Shown here: piece after piece, positions 16,907-25,640 of the stretch | Layout of the letters: every line of letters starts with the position of its first letter | Position numbering within the stretch: the first letter of the stretch is position 1 | NCBI RefSeq assembly: GCF_001528665.1 | Contig: NZ_BBYJ01000038.1 | Coordinates: forward strand, 1-64,000 | DNA from: Microtetraspora malaysiensis | GTDB lineage: Bacteria > Actinomycetota > Actinomycetes > Streptosporangiales > Streptosporangiaceae | Reading direction: 5' to 3' | DNA: 64,000 nucleotides | Made by a program: the position numbers and the translations under genes | Notes under the pieces: generated by a model | Told to the model about the DNA's origin: nothing | The model's database searches: none | What the model saw: only the letters and a program-made list of their open reading frames with translations

Positions 16907-17413
16907 TCAGCCCGAGTAGTGATAGAAGCCGAGCAGGTCCTTCACCTCGCCGATGTCATCGATCCGCGTGGTCGTGCCGGTAGCGAAGGCATTGATCATC
17001 TTGCCGCCGCCGATGTAGACGCCGACGTGATGGGTCTTCCTCCGGCTGCCGTAGAACACGAGATCACCGGGGCTGGGCGTACGCACCCTGCGCATCCGAC
17101 GGATGTGGTCGTCCGTGGTGCCCCGGCCCAGCACGTCGTCGCCGTAGGCGAGCCGGTACATCCATCGGGTGAAGCCGGAGCAGTCCAGGCCCAGGGTGCG
17201 CTCCGCCGGGCAGGGCCGTACGGACCCGCTGTAGCCGCGACAGGTCCCCTGAGACGGGCCCGGCCGCTTCCCGTGGCCGCCTCCCCAGGAGTACGGGATG
17301 CCCCGGGAGGCATAGGCGTAGCCGACGACCTTGGCGAGCTCGTCGGCGCGCGGGATCGATCCGGCGGCAAGGAAAAGCACGGCCGCCAATGCGGCGAGGC
17401 GCCCCCAACGCAT
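16907..17413 (-). CDS. NlpC/P60-family cell wall hydrolase
   Basis: About 168 residues from ATG at 17413, with a signal-like hydrophobic N-terminus (MRWGRLAALAAVLFLAAGS). The NlpC/P60 domain follows: GIPYSWGGGHG, the catalytic Cys in LGLDCSGFTRWMYRLAYG, PSPGDLVFYGS, and the catalytic His in THHVGVYIGGGKMINAF. Such enzymes cut peptide links in peptidoglycan outside the membrane. An upstream ATG at 17467 in the same frame would add 18 residues before the signal peptide and is less likely. Confidence 0.9.
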   Translation of the reverse strand: MRWGRLAALAAVLFLAAGSIPRADELAKVVGYAYASRGIPYSWGGGHGKRPGPSQGTCRGYSGSVRPCPAERTLGLDCSGFTRWMYRLAYGDDVLGRGTTDDHIRRMRRVRTPSPGDLVFYGSRRKTHHVGVYIGGGKMINAFATGTTTRIDDIGEVKDLLGFYHYSG

Positions 17414-17535
17414 GGATGCGACGATAGCTTTCCTCCCGCTTTGTCGCATCCACCTTTCCGCGGTCACCTTCTCCCTTCTCCCTGCTCCCTGTGGCCTCCG
17501 CCCGGTGACCGGCCCACCGCTCCTTACGTGTCCGG

Positions 17536-17970
17536 TCAGCAGCCCGCCGTGGGCTCCTGGGGCTCCGTGGCCGGCTGGGTGATCCGGATCGCGTTGCCGA
17601 AGGGGTCGCGCAGCGCGCAGTCGATGCCGTAGAAGTGCTCGGTCGGCTCCTGCGTGAACTCGACGCCCTTGGCGCGCAGCGACTCGTATGTCGTGCGGCA
17701 GTCGTCCGTGCTGAAGATGGTCAGGCCGATCGCGCCCTTGGCGACCAGTTCCCGTACCTGATCGGCCGTCGCCTCGTCCAGCGCGGGCGGGCCGGGCTTC
17801 TCCAGCAGGATCTGGCGCTCCGGCTGGCCGGGCACGTTGACGGTCAGCCAGCGCATGAACCCCATATCGAAATCGGAGTGGACCTCCAGGCCCAGCGTGC
17901 CGACGTAGAAATCGAGAGCTTCGTCCTGGTCAAAGACGTAGATGTGCGAATGCGTGAGTGACGTAACCAT
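17536..17970 (-). CDS. VOC/glyoxalase-family protein
   Basis: A 144-residue vicinal oxygen chelate protein (MVTSLTHSHIYVFDQDEALD) with the paired beta-alpha-beta-beta-beta modules of the family. LDFYVGTLGLEVHSDFDMGF begins the first module and GVEFTQEPTEHFYGIDCALR then DPFGNAIRITQP closes the second. The metal ligands appear to be His8, Glu (LLEKPG) and others typical of the glyoxalase/dioxygenase superfamily. The substrate is unknown. Start chosen at ATG 17970 to match the family; the frame stays open upstream. Confidence 0.88.
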   Translation of the reverse strand: MVTSLTHSHIYVFDQDEALDFYVGTLGLEVHSDFDMGFMRWLTVNVPGQPERQILLEKPGPPALDEATADQVRELVAKGAIGLTIFSTDDCRTTYESLRAKGVEFTQEPTEHFYGIDCALRDPFGNAIRITQPATEPQEPTAGC

Positions 17971-18067
17971 GCAGACCACGCTAGCCATCCGCGTCCACGC
18001 GGGGCTTCTCCGAAACTGCTCGCTCGCGTCCAGGACATCGCGAAACACGACGGCGCGCCCCAGGGTC

Positions 18068-18922
18068 TCAGCCCTTGCTGAAGCCTCTGCGACGGCGCAG
18101 GAGCAGTCCGGTGGCGGCCGCGAGGGTGACCACCGAGCCGATCAACACGATCACTCGTCCGTCCGGGCCTGTCTCACCGCCTCCGCCGGTTGCGGCTCCG
18201 CCCCGCGGCGTCTTGAACACCTCGTTGTCTTTCTCCCTCGGTTCCTCCGGGGACTTCGTCACGGTCACCGTGACGGTATGCGTCGGCAGGCTGCTCGCGC
18301 TCGTCGTGGCGCTGGGGGTCGGCTCGGGGCTCGACGTCGGGGTGGCGGAGTGGCTCGGCTGGCCGCCTGCGGAGGCGACGGTGAGGGTATAGGTCTTGAG
18401 AGCGCCGGCGTTCCGCACCTCGCACTTGATCGACGACGGTCCGGTTTCGGTCCCGAAGTTGATGGCGCCCGGCCGTACCGTCGCCGTGCCCGTGTTTCTG
18501 GCGGTGGTGCTCAGAGAGACCGTGGTCGCCGGCAGGGGAAGGATCTGCCCAGGGCTGAGCGTGGCGAGTTCTTCCGCTCCTGTCGCCGACGACAACTGGG
18601 ACAGCCCGCTGATAGCCGCGTACGCGTACAGCTTGGTGCCACTCGGCAGCCCCGTGGCGGGCACCCTCAGCTCGCTGCCGTCGGCGTACGTTCCGTGCCA
18701 GCCGATGGACATCTGCCGATCCACCGTGGCGTCGGTCGGCATCGTCAGCTCGATCTTGACCTTGACCTCCTGCTTCTCGGCCGCGCCCGAGGTGGTGCAT
18801 TCGTAATCGACGATGTCGGTGACCGTGTCCCGCCGCGCTTCGGGTACGGCGGCCCGCGCGGGCGAGCAGAGAAGGATCAGGCCGCCCACCACGACGGCCG
18901 AGAGCATGGGGCGGATGCGCAA
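18068..18922 (-). CDS. Surface-anchored secreted protein
   Basis: A 284-residue protein with a signal peptide (MRIRPMLSAVVVGGLILLCS, then PARAA) and an extracellular beta-rich domain to about residue 185. A Ser/Thr/Pro linker (about 190-225) follows, then a C-terminal membrane segment VIVLIGSVVTLAAATGLLL and a basic tail RRRRGFSKG. This layout suits a cell-surface protein held by a C-terminal anchor. No clear LPxTG is seen, although ATGGGGETG precedes the segment. The folded domain is not recognised. Confidence 0.75.
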   Translation of the reverse strand: MRIRPMLSAVVVGGLILLCSPARAAVPEARRDTVTDIVDYECTTSGAAEKQEVKVKIELTMPTDATVDRQMSIGWHGTYADGSELRVPATGLPSGTKLYAYAAISGLSQLSSATGAEELATLSPGQILPLPATTVSLSTTARNTGTATVRPGAINFGTETGPSSIKCEVRNAGALKTYTLTVASAGGQPSHSATPTSSPEPTPSATTSASSLPTHTVTVTVTKSPEEPREKDNEVFKTPRGGAATGGGGETGPDGRVIVLIGSVVTLAAATGLLLRRRRGFSKG

Positions 18923-19043
18923 GACGCCTCCTGTTGTGACAAAGGGGATACAGGAGAGACGGCGCGCGACGCCATCCGGTTGACACCGGTCGGCCGTATT
19001 AAGTGCGTCGTGGAGACTGGGCTAATTCCGCGAATCAGGTACT

Positions 19044-19724
19044 TCAGCGGATGGGCAGCGTTGGATGCGGCGCGCTCGGAATGCCCGCCATGGTGTTGGT
19101 GATGGCCCACCGTTCGTGATCGCGCCAGGCTCCGTCGATGTACAGCAGATCGGGCGCGTATCCCTCACAGCGGAACCCGAGGCGCTGGACCAGCCGCAAG
19201 GAGGCGTGGTTGTCCGGCTGGATTTGCGCCTCCAGCCGGTGGAGGCGCAGTTGCTCGAACGCGTAGCGCAGCACCAGGCCGAGGCCCTCGAACATGTATC
19301 CCTGACCGGCCGTGGGAGCGAAAGCCGCGTAGCCGAGGGAGGCGGACTGGAACCGTCCGCGAATGATGCTGTTGATATTGACGTTGCCGGCTATGGCACC
19401 GGTGTCACGTACGCAGACGAGCAGCCCCTGGTTGGACAGTTGGTCGTCGAACCGCCCGACGTACGCCTCGAACTCCTCCGCCGTGGCGGGCAGGGACATC
19501 CACGGATGGTGCAGGTCGACGCTGGCGCGGGCCAGCCGGAGAAACTCGTCCTGGTCATGGCGGGTGATCCCTCGCAGGATCACACGGGAGGAATCTCCCC
19601 GCGGAGCGGTGTGGTCGGCGTCGATCACTGCCGCCCGTCGGGCCTCGGCGTCGTCATCGGAGATCACCGGCACAGGGTAGCCGACCGGCCGGCGGCCCCC
19701 CGGAGAGCGCCGCCCGGCCGACAT
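19044..19724 (-). CDS. GNAT acetyltransferase, RimJ/RimL-like
   Basis: Up to 226 residues; the start is uncertain because the first 30-45 residues (to about VILRGITRHDQDEF) lack family resemblance and internal GTG codons exist. The GNAT fold is clear: LGYAAFAPTAGQGYMFEGLG carries the acetyl-CoA pyrophosphate loop, and LHRLEAQIQPDNHASLRLVQRLGF with CEGYAPDLLYIDGAWRDHERW is typical of the RimJ/RimL subgroup. It acetylates an amino group of a protein or small molecule; the substrate is unknown. Confidence 0.88.
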   Translation of the reverse strand: MSAGRRSPGGRRPVGYPVPVISDDDAEARRAAVIDADHTAPRGDSSRVILRGITRHDQDEFLRLARASVDLHHPWMSLPATAEEFEAYVGRFDDQLSNQGLLVCVRDTGAIAGNVNINSIIRGRFQSASLGYAAFAPTAGQGYMFEGLGLVLRYAFEQLRLHRLEAQIQPDNHASLRLVQRLGFRCEGYAPDLLYIDGAWRDHERWAITNTMAGIPSAPHPTLPIR

Positions 19725-19772
19725 CCGCTCGTGGTGCCCGGCGGGCCACGCCGACGACGGACGGAAAGAGCA

Positions 19773-20174
19773 TCATCGGTCCAGGACCTCAAGGTAGTGC
19801 TGGTTGTACATGACGCCGAGGACGTTGCCGAAGGGGTCCACCACGGAAGCGGTGACGAAGCCGGGTCCGCGCTCGATCGGCTTCTCGTGCGCCGTGGCGC
19901 CCAGGGACAGCAGCCGCTCGAAGGCGGCCTCGACGTCGTCCACGTGCCAGTAGGCCACCGCGCCGCCGGCCGTATCCGGACGATGCGGGGCGAAGCGGCT
20001 GTCAATGATGCCGAGTTCGTGCTGGTAGTCGCCGACGCGGAACTCGACGTAGGCCGGCGTCCCCTCGATCGGACGCGCGAAGTACGGCTCGATGCCGAGC
20101 AGTTCGCCGTACCAGCGGGCGGCGGCGGCGACGTCGTCGGCGAAGAAGCTGATGGTGGTGAGGCCGCGCAACAT
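19773..20174 (-). CDS. VOC-family protein
   Basis: A 133-residue VOC protein (MLRGLTTISFFADDVAAAAR) with two beta-alpha-beta modules: WYGELLGIEPYFARPIEG, then YWHVDDVEAAFERLLSLGAT, and the closing VVDPFGNVLGVMYNQHY. It is divergent from a WYL-domain regulator across a 90-bp gap that contains a perfect 10-bp inverted repeat. The regulator therefore probably controls it. The substrate, perhaps a toxic small molecule, is not known. Confidence 0.88.
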   Translation of the reverse strand: MLRGLTTISFFADDVAAAARWYGELLGIEPYFARPIEGTPAYVEFRVGDYQHELGIIDSRFAPHRPDTAGGAVAYWHVDDVEAAFERLLSLGATAHEKPIERGPGFVTASVVDPFGNVLGVMYNQHYLEVLDR

Positions 20175-20220
20175 GGGTGGGTCCCTTCCTCAGTGGGTGA
20201 TATCTCCCATCCTCTGCTCA

Positions 20221-20245
20221 AAAGTGCTCACCTTCTGAGCACTTT
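20221..20245. promoter_or_regulatory. Probable operator of WYL regulator
   Basis: A perfect inverted repeat: AAAGTGCTCA (20221-20230), a 5-bp spacer, then TGAGCACTTT (20236-20245). It lies between the divergent VOC gene (start 20174) and the WYL regulator gene (start 20264), overlapping the expected promoters of both. Confidence 0.75.
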
Positions 20246-20263
20246 GTTGGAGAATCTGGGGCC

Positions 20264-21214
20264 ATGCGTGCTGACCGTCTCGTAGCCGTCCTGCTGCTGA
20301 TGCAGGCCCGTGGCCGGGTGACCGCGGCGGAACTGGCCGCCGAGCTGGAGGTGTCCGTCGCCACCGCCCGCCGGGATCTGGAGGCGCTGTCGGCGGCGGG
20401 CGTCCCGGTCTATCCGCAGCCTGGACGCGGCGGCGGCTGGTCCCTCGTCGGCGGTGCCCGTACCGACCTCAGCGGCCTGACCGCCGCCGAGGCACAGGCG
20501 CTGTTCCTGCTCGTCGGCCCCGCCACGGCCGTCTCGTCCGAGGCCAAAGCGGCGCTCCGCAAGCTCGTACGGGCCCTGCCCCGGACCTTCCGGGCCGACG
20601 CCGAGGCCGCCGCCGAAGCCACGATGATCGACCCCACCCGGTGGGGCGAACGCGACCGCCCCCGGCCCGCCACGGTGGACCTGCTGCAGACCGCCGTGGT
20701 CCGCCGCCGCAAGATCCGCCTGACGTACGCCGGTCGCGCCGGAGAGCGAACGGAGCGGCTGGTCGATCCATGGGGCCTGATCGACAAGGACGACGTCTGG
20801 TACCTCCTCGCCGGAACCGACCGAGGGCGGCGAACCTTCCGCGTCGACCGGATCATCCAGGCCGAGCCGACCGATCAGGCCGCCGACCGCCCCGACGACC
20901 TCGTCCTCGCCAACGCCTGGCAGGAGGTCGTCGACGAGGTCGAACGGCGCCGCTCCCGCACCTGGGCGACCGTGCTCGTCGAGGAGCGGTTCGTGCCGAT
21001 CCTGCGCGACCAGTTCGGACGGCACTGCCACGCCGACGGCGACCCCGAGCAAGGACGCGTGCGGGTCCGCCTCGCCGCCCCGACTCCCCTGGACATCGCC
21101 CGCCACCTCGCCGGCTGGGGCGCGATGATCGAGGTCGTCGAACCCCCCTCCGTCCAGGACGAACTCACCCGCATCGGCACCGAACTCGTCGCCCGCTACA
21201 CCGGCGGACGATGA
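20264..21214 (+). CDS. HTH/WYL-domain transcriptional regulator
   Basis: A 316-residue regulator. The N-terminal DeoR-like winged helix (MRADRLVAVLLLMQARGRVT, then VSVATARRDLEALSAAGVPV) is followed by a WYL domain (RRRKIRLTYAGRAG, then LVDPWGLIDKDDVWYLLAGT and RRTFRVDRI) and the WCX C-terminal extension to residue 316. WYL domains sense small ligands or nucleic acids. The gene is divergent from the VOC gene and has a perfect 10-bp inverted repeat immediately upstream, suggesting autoregulation and control of the VOC gene. Confidence 0.92.
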   Translation: MRADRLVAVLLLMQARGRVTAAELAAELEVSVATARRDLEALSAAGVPVYPQPGRGGGWSLVGGARTDLSGLTAAEAQALFLLVGPATAVSSEAKAALRKLVRALPRTFRADAEAAAEATMIDPTRWGERDRPRPATVDLLQTAVVRRRKIRLTYAGRAGERTERLVDPWGLIDKDDVWYLLAGTDRGRRTFRVDRIIQAEPTDQAADRPDDLVLANAWQEVVDEVERRRSRTWATVLVEERFVPILRDQFGRHCHADGDPEQGRVRVRLAAPTPLDIARHLAGWGAMIEVVEPPSVQDELTRIGTELVARYTGGR

Positions 21215-21315
21215 CACCGGGCACGGCGGCGCCGACATCCTCCCCCACGCCCACGCCAAGCGCCCCTACGACCGACGCCCACACAACTGGAGGCGGGCGT
21301 TCTCAGGGGCGCCTC

Positions 21316-21831
21316 TCAGCCCTGTGCCAGCCTGGCGGTCTGAACCGCGGCCGGGACCTGCTGGAGATAGAGCCGGAATCCCTCCGCTTCCGGCTCGAAC
21401 CCCAACGAGGTGTAGAGCCGATGCGCGCCATCGGTGGCATGGCGCTTGTGAGACAGAAGCTGGACCTTGTTGCATCCCGCAGATCGAGCGTCGTTGAGGA
21501 GCCGACGCATGATCGCGGCGGCCATGCCCTTGCGACGATGAGCTGCAGCGACCACGACCGCCTCGACGAACGCGGTGGGGGCACAACCGTAGGTCAGGTT
21601 CGGCATCACCATCAGCGTTGCCGTCCCTACCACCTGCTCGTCGACCTCGGCGAGATAGACGGTGAGTCCGCTGGATCGCATCATCTGTTCCCAGGTCTGC
21701 CGTTCCAGATCCGAAGCCTCGCGCGGAGAGCCACCATCTGGGACGTGTTCTGCGGCGTAGACCTGCAAGACGGCCACCAGATCCTCGGGGCGGGCAGTTC
21801 GAACGGCGCACGCTGCGGCAGCATTTGTCAC
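21316..21831 (-). CDS. GNAT acetyltransferase
   Basis: About 171 residues from GTG at 21831 (VTNAAAACAVRTARPEDLVA). The acetyl-CoA loop is in VEAVVVAAAHRRKGMAAAIM and the C-terminal GNAT half is NKVQLLSHKRHATDGAHRLY then TSLGFEPEAEGFRLYL. It is a single-domain cytosolic N-acetyltransferase of unknown substrate. The frame is open another 52 codons upstream but that part does not resemble the family. Confidence 0.85.
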   Translation of the reverse strand: MTNAAAACAVRTARPEDLVAVLQVYAAEHVPDGGSPREASDLERQTWEQMMRSSGLTVYLAEVDEQVVGTATLMVMPNLTYGCAPTAFVEAVVVAAAHRRKGMAAAIMRRLLNDARSAGCNKVQLLSHKRHATDGAHRLYTSLGFEPEAEGFRLYLQQVPAAVQTARLAQG

Positions 21832-22051
21832 TCGATGAGCATGTCCGTCTGAAACGGTCGTCGCCAAGACGGCACCCTCGACCTGAGGGCCGGACGCCGG
21901 CCGAAAATGCGGCCAGCTTTCCGACACCGAGCGCTCGGCTTTGGCCGTCGCGCTTCCCGCCCTCACCCGCGCCCTACGTGAGGTCACCGCCGCCTCAACG
22001 AGCTAGTGCCCCTCCCGCCAATTTGTGATCAGGCTCCCGGCGGTAGCCGTC

Positions 22052-22915
22052 TCACCTCCGACCGGCGACCGAACCGGCGGGTGCTTCGCGGCTGGGCCAG
22101 GCCATGTCGTCGACCGCCAGAAACGACTCGCCGGCCACGGTCACGGGGGTCACTCCGGTGAACGCCATGACGTCCCGATGCAGGTGGGATTGGTCGACGT
22201 AGCCGGCGTCGGCCGCGACTCGGGCGGCACCTTCACCCGCGACCAGGCGGTGGACGGCATGGTCGAAACGGACCAGCTTCACCGCGCGCTTGGGCGGCAG
22301 GCCGAGCTGCGAGCGGAACCGGGACCACAGGCGCTTACGGCTCCATCCGACCTCGGCCGCCAGTCCTTCGACCCGGACCCGGCCGCGGCTGCCGGCAATC
22401 CGGCGCCAGGCCCAGGCCACCTCCGGGTCTATCGGCGCCCCCGCCTCATGCCGGCGGGCGAGCAGCGCGTCCGTCAACGCGAAGCGTTCCTGCCACGACG
22501 AGGCATCGCTCAGTTGCTCACGGATTCGTGCCGCCTCCCGGCCCCACAGATCGTCCAGGACCACCACAGCGCCGTCGAAGTCGGTTGGGGAGGCGCCCAG
22601 AACCGCGCGTGCGATCATCGGGGACAGGCGGACCTGCACGCACTCGACGTTCTCGCCCCGCGCCCAGACCGCGCCTCCGGACCCGAACCCGGGCCCGGCG
22701 ACGACGCATCCCAACTGCTGCCGCCCGGCGGCATGGTCCAGGACGGACGAACCGGCGCCGAACTCCAGAAGCAGCGTCACGGCCGGGTGCGGGACCATCC
22801 GGAGCGCGTCCAGGGAACGGACGCCGAACCCGGCCATGGTGACACCGGCCACCCGACTGGGCCGCTGCGGACATGCGACGTCCCACACAGCCGCGCCGTG
22901 CACGAAGGTCCGCAC
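22052..22915 (-). CDS. AraC-family transcriptional regulator
   Basis: A 287-residue regulator with a cupin-like sensor N-terminus and a C-terminal AraC helix-turn-helix pair (VEGLAAEVGWSRKRLWSRFR, then AARVAADAGYVDQSHLHRDV and MAFTGVTPVTV). It is divergent from an alpha/beta hydrolase gene over about 75 bp and probably regulates it. The ligand is unknown. Confidence 0.9.
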   Translation of the reverse strand: MRTFVHGAAVWDVACPQRPSRVAGVTMAGFGVRSLDALRMVPHPAVTLLLEFGAGSSVLDHAAGRQQLGCVVAGPGFGSGGAVWARGENVECVQVRLSPMIARAVLGASPTDFDGAVVVLDDLWGREAARIREQLSDASSWQERFALTDALLARRHEAGAPIDPEVAWAWRRIAGSRGRVRVEGLAAEVGWSRKRLWSRFRSQLGLPPKRAVKLVRFDHAVHRLVAGEGAARVAADAGYVDQSHLHRDVMAFTGVTPVTVAGESFLAVDDMAWPSREAPAGSVAGRR

Positions 22916-22992
22916 CGCCCCATGCTATGCGGGCCGATTGAAGGGAACATATGTCCAATCCGCCAGCGCGTACTGGCGGCGACAGTGGCCTC

Positions 22993-23865
22993 ATGACTAC
23001 TCCTGACGGGCAACCGCACGTGAACGGCGACGCCGAGGCCGAGGCCGAGGCCACCGAGAGTTCGCCCCTGTCCCCGGACGACGGCGACATCTACCTGTGC
23101 CAGGACGGTCCCCGCGACGCCCCCGCACTGCTGCTCATCCACGGGACCGCGTCCTCGGCCCGCTCATGGGACATGCTGGTTCCGATGCTGACCGGATCCC
23201 ATCGCGTCATCCGGGTCGACCTGCTCGGGCACGGCCGGTCAGCCAAACCGGCCGCCGATCGCGGCTACGAGACCCCCGAGCAGGGACGCCGGGTCGGCGT
23301 GGAACTGGACCGGCTCGGCGTCAAACACGCCATAGTCGTCGGCCATTCCAGCGGCGGCGCGGTCGCCACCGCCCTCGCCGAACAACGCCCCGACCTGGTG
23401 ACCGCGCTCGCTCTCGTGAACACCGGACCCAGCATGGACGCGTACATCGCACCGGAGTCCGCCGCGAGCGGCTCCTCGCAGTGGCCGCCGACCGACGAGC
23501 AGATCCGCCAGCTCGCGAGCACCGGTTTCGGCCGCGCGGACTACCAGATCCCACAAGAGTTCGTGGACGATCTGCGCGGTATGACCTACCACGCGTTCAC
23601 CGCGGTAATGCGGGCGGGCCGCGCCTACCTGGAGCAGCGGGCGCTCCCGGATCGGCTGATGGTCCTCGGCATGCCGCTGCTGGTGATCTTCGGCGAGGAA
23701 GACCGGAGATGGCGATCCTCATCCGCCGCCGACTACCGTGTCGTTCCGGGCGCGAAAATCGAGTTGCTGCCCGGTGTCGGGCACTCGCCCATTCTGGAAG
23801 ATCCGCCGCGTACCGCCGCACTCCTCCTTGCCTTCACCGCGGCCCACGCCGCGCGGGCGGACTGA
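22993..23865 (+). CDS. Alpha/beta hydrolase
   Basis: About 290 residues from ATG at 22993 (MTTPDGQPHVNGDAEAEAEA, an acidic tail before the fold). The hydrolase core has the oxyanion region LLLIHGTASSARSW, the nucleophile elbow VGHSSGGAV, an acid after strand six (LVIFGEEDRRW) and the catalytic His in PGVGHSPILEDPP. It is a serine hydrolase of unknown substrate, divergent from an AraC regulator that likely controls it. The ATG at 22951 in the same frame is possible but lies in the intergenic promoter area. Confidence 0.88.
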   Translation: MTTPDGQPHVNGDAEAEAEATESSPLSPDDGDIYLCQDGPRDAPALLLIHGTASSARSWDMLVPMLTGSHRVIRVDLLGHGRSAKPAADRGYETPEQGRRVGVELDRLGVKHAIVVGHSSGGAVATALAEQRPDLVTALALVNTGPSMDAYIAPESAASGSSQWPPTDEQIRQLASTGFGRADYQIPQEFVDDLRGMTYHAFTAVMRAGRAYLEQRALPDRLMVLGMPLLVIFGEEDRRWRSSSAADYRVVPGAKIELLPGVGHSPILEDPPRTAALLLAFTAAHAARAD

Positions 23866-24112
23866 ACGAGACGATCGCGATGGTCACGCCGGCGACGACG
23901 CCACTGGTGATCGCCCCGTAGACGGCCGGACCCGACACGAGAGGCCCGTCACCGCGTTTCCGTCGGTGACGGTCCTCTGCCCGCCCTGTCGGCTGGGGAA
24001 TTGCCTGGACACGCCTCGTAAGGGCGGTGACCTGCGGCTTGAGAAGGTCATGAGTGGCCGTGGCTGCCCCCTCGTCGCCCTGCTTAATGGCCCGGCGGTT
24101 GGAGTCCACTGC

Positions 24113-24559
24113 TTATGGTCCGGCGGGATCCAACTCCAACCGGTAGACCGTCGAGTCCCGCCGCTGGAACCCTGCACGCTCGTACAGGCGATTTGCCGCC
24201 TCTCGCGACGGCCGAGACGTCAGATCGACAGTGCGTGCGCCCATTTCTCCGGCCAGTTGTAGAGCCTTGTCCGTCAGTGCCGCCGCTACACCCCGCCCGC
24301 GCGCGCCCTCATCCACCACAACGTCCTCGATGCGCGCACGGACCCCGGAAGGCAGGGGAAAGGTGACCAAGGTCAACGTGCCTACCAACCGACCTTGAAG
24401 GCGAGCGCCCAGTACCGTGTTCGCTTCGAAGGCCAGTAGCCGAGCGACGGTCTCGCGATCAAGGGCCTTCGCGGTCGTGGACAGTTGCGGCAGAAGCCGG
24501 CCGAGCGCGGTCACGAGGTCATCGCTCGCCTCCCGGAGGATCTCAATCTCGACGCCCAC
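24113..24559 (-). CDS. GNAT acetyltransferase
   Basis: About 148 residues from GTG at 24559 (VGVEIEILREASDDLVTALG), preceded by GAGGAG at a 7-nt gap. The acetyl-CoA loop is VVVDEGARGRGVAAALTDKA and the C-terminal half is ARTVDLTSRPSREAANRLYE then RAGFQRRDSTVYRLEL. It is a compact N-acetyltransferase of the type found near antibiotic or amino acid metabolism genes; the substrate is unknown. Confidence 0.87.
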   Translation of the reverse strand: MGVEIEILREASDDLVTALGRLLPQLSTTAKALDRETVARLLAFEANTVLGARLQGRLVGTLTLVTFPLPSGVRARIEDVVVDEGARGRGVAAALTDKALQLAGEMGARTVDLTSRPSREAANRLYERAGFQRRDSTVYRLELDPAGP

Positions 24560-24918
24560 AAACCGACTCCTCGCCTGAAGATCGTTATTCACGTCCGCAC
24601 AATCTACTCGGGTGGGGTCGTGTCCCCGGTGAACCATGCGCGGCGCGCACACCCGCCGCCTCACTGTGCACGTGGGCCGATCGGCGTTCCCCGGCAATTG
24701 GCCGCCAAAGAACGCAGACAGGCTTAAGCCGAAAGAATCGGTTCCGCTGGGCTTGCCTAGTGCCGTAGCAGCTTGGGGTCGCCCTGTTGCACGATGATCA
24801 ACATAGTGTGGTCGAGCACCTCGATCGTGACCCTGACCTGCGGCCACCGCATCTGGCGCGTGTCCCCTGTTACTCTCTCGCCCTGGCTGGCGGCACGGTC
24901 ACCCTGCCTTTCGATCGG
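24560..24918. other. Gap between HigA gene and acetyltransferase
   Basis: About 360 bases without a supported gene. Short frames on both strands have no start signals or family resemblance. GC is lower than in the flanks around 24720-24900. Confidence 0.4.
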
Positions 24919-25242
24919 CTAACCGGCCAGAAGATCGATCTGTTCCGCTTCCTCGTCTCCCACGGAGATGGTGAACCGAACGCCAATCGCTCTGCTGATC
25001 CGCTCAAGCATCTCCAGCGTGGGCACTCCCCCGCCCAGCTCAATACGCGATAGAGCTGGCTGGGAGATCCCTGCTCGCCTGGCGACTTCGGCCTGGGTCA
25101 GGTTTCTCGCCACACGAACCTCACGAAGCCTTTCCCCCAGGTCCATGTCCCGGACGGCTCGGGTGTACTCGGGGTGCTCTTCAGCCTCTCCTTCCAGAAG
25201 CCGCTTGGACTTCAGCGTCTTCCAGGTACTGTGTCCAGCCAT
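24919..25242 (-). CDS. HigA-like antitoxin, XRE family
   Basis: About 107 residues from ATG at 25242. The N-terminus MAGHSTWKTLKSKRLLEGEA is followed by an XRE helix-turn-helix (LGERLREVRVARNLTQAEVA, then RRAGISQPALSRIELGGG) and a short acidic tail. It binds and neutralises the toxin encoded just upstream and represses the shared promoter. Its ATG overlaps the toxin stop (TGATG), with a perfect AGGAGG 5 nt before it. A GTG three bases upstream is too close to that site. Confidence 0.92.
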   Translation of the reverse strand: MAGHSTWKTLKSKRLLEGEAEEHPEYTRAVRDMDLGERLREVRVARNLTQAEVARRAGISQPALSRIELGGGVPTLEMLERISRAIGVRFTISVGDEEAEQIDLLAG

Positions 25243-25604
25243 CACGACCTCCTGTCGAACACGTGGGTAACGGTCATGTCATGTTCGAGCTGGCAAGTCT
25301 TCTTGGCCTTGACCGCACGCTCCACGTCATCATGCTGCGGTCCGTTGCGGGTCTTGGCAAACACCGTGAGCAGAATGATCGCCCTGCCCCCGGGCCTCCA
25401 GAACGTGACCCGCCAGGACCGGTCCCCGAGGGGGAACCTCAACTCACTGACACCATCACGCAAGCCCTTGACGTGATCATCGTCCGGCAGACCACCTCTC
25501 TCCGCGAGATACCGGTCCACCTTCGCCATCACACGCTGGAACTGCCCGAACGGCAATTCCGCCAACCATGTCTCCACCTCGGGCTCCAACGCGATCTCGA
25601 GCAT
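25242..25604 (-). CDS. HigB/RelE-like toxin
   Basis: A 120-residue ParE/RelE-fold toxin of the Gp49/HigB type (MLEIALEPEVETWLAELPFG). Conserved positions are KGLRDGVSELRFPLGDRSWR then VTFWRPGGRAIILLTVFAKT. These toxins cut mRNA at the ribosome and are held inactive by the antitoxin. It precedes the antitoxin gene, the usual HigB-HigA order. Start ATG at 25604; the frame is open upstream but continues into the promoter repeats. Confidence 0.9.
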   Translation of the reverse strand: MLEIALEPEVETWLAELPFGQFQRVMAKVDRYLAERGGLPDDDHVKGLRDGVSELRFPLGDRSWRVTFWRPGGRAIILLTVFAKTRNGPQHDDVERAVKAKKTCQLEHDMTVTHVFDRRS

Positions 25605-25640
25605 ACCTTTGATGATATATACCTTCGATGGTAAGGGGAG
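25603..25640 (-). promoter_or_regulatory. HigBA promoter/operator with direct repeat
   Basis: On the minus strand two copies of ATC(G/A)AAGGTAT stand directly before and into the toxin start, separated by ATATC. The spacer is AT-rich in otherwise high-GC DNA and resembles a -10 region. This is a likely antitoxin-binding operator. Confidence 0.55.

Noticed and set aside
23834-24109. Minus-strand 91-codon frame between the hydrolase and acetyltransferase genes
   Set aside because: Contains a hydrophobic stretch but overlaps the hydrolase 3' end, lacks a ribosome site and resembles nothing known.
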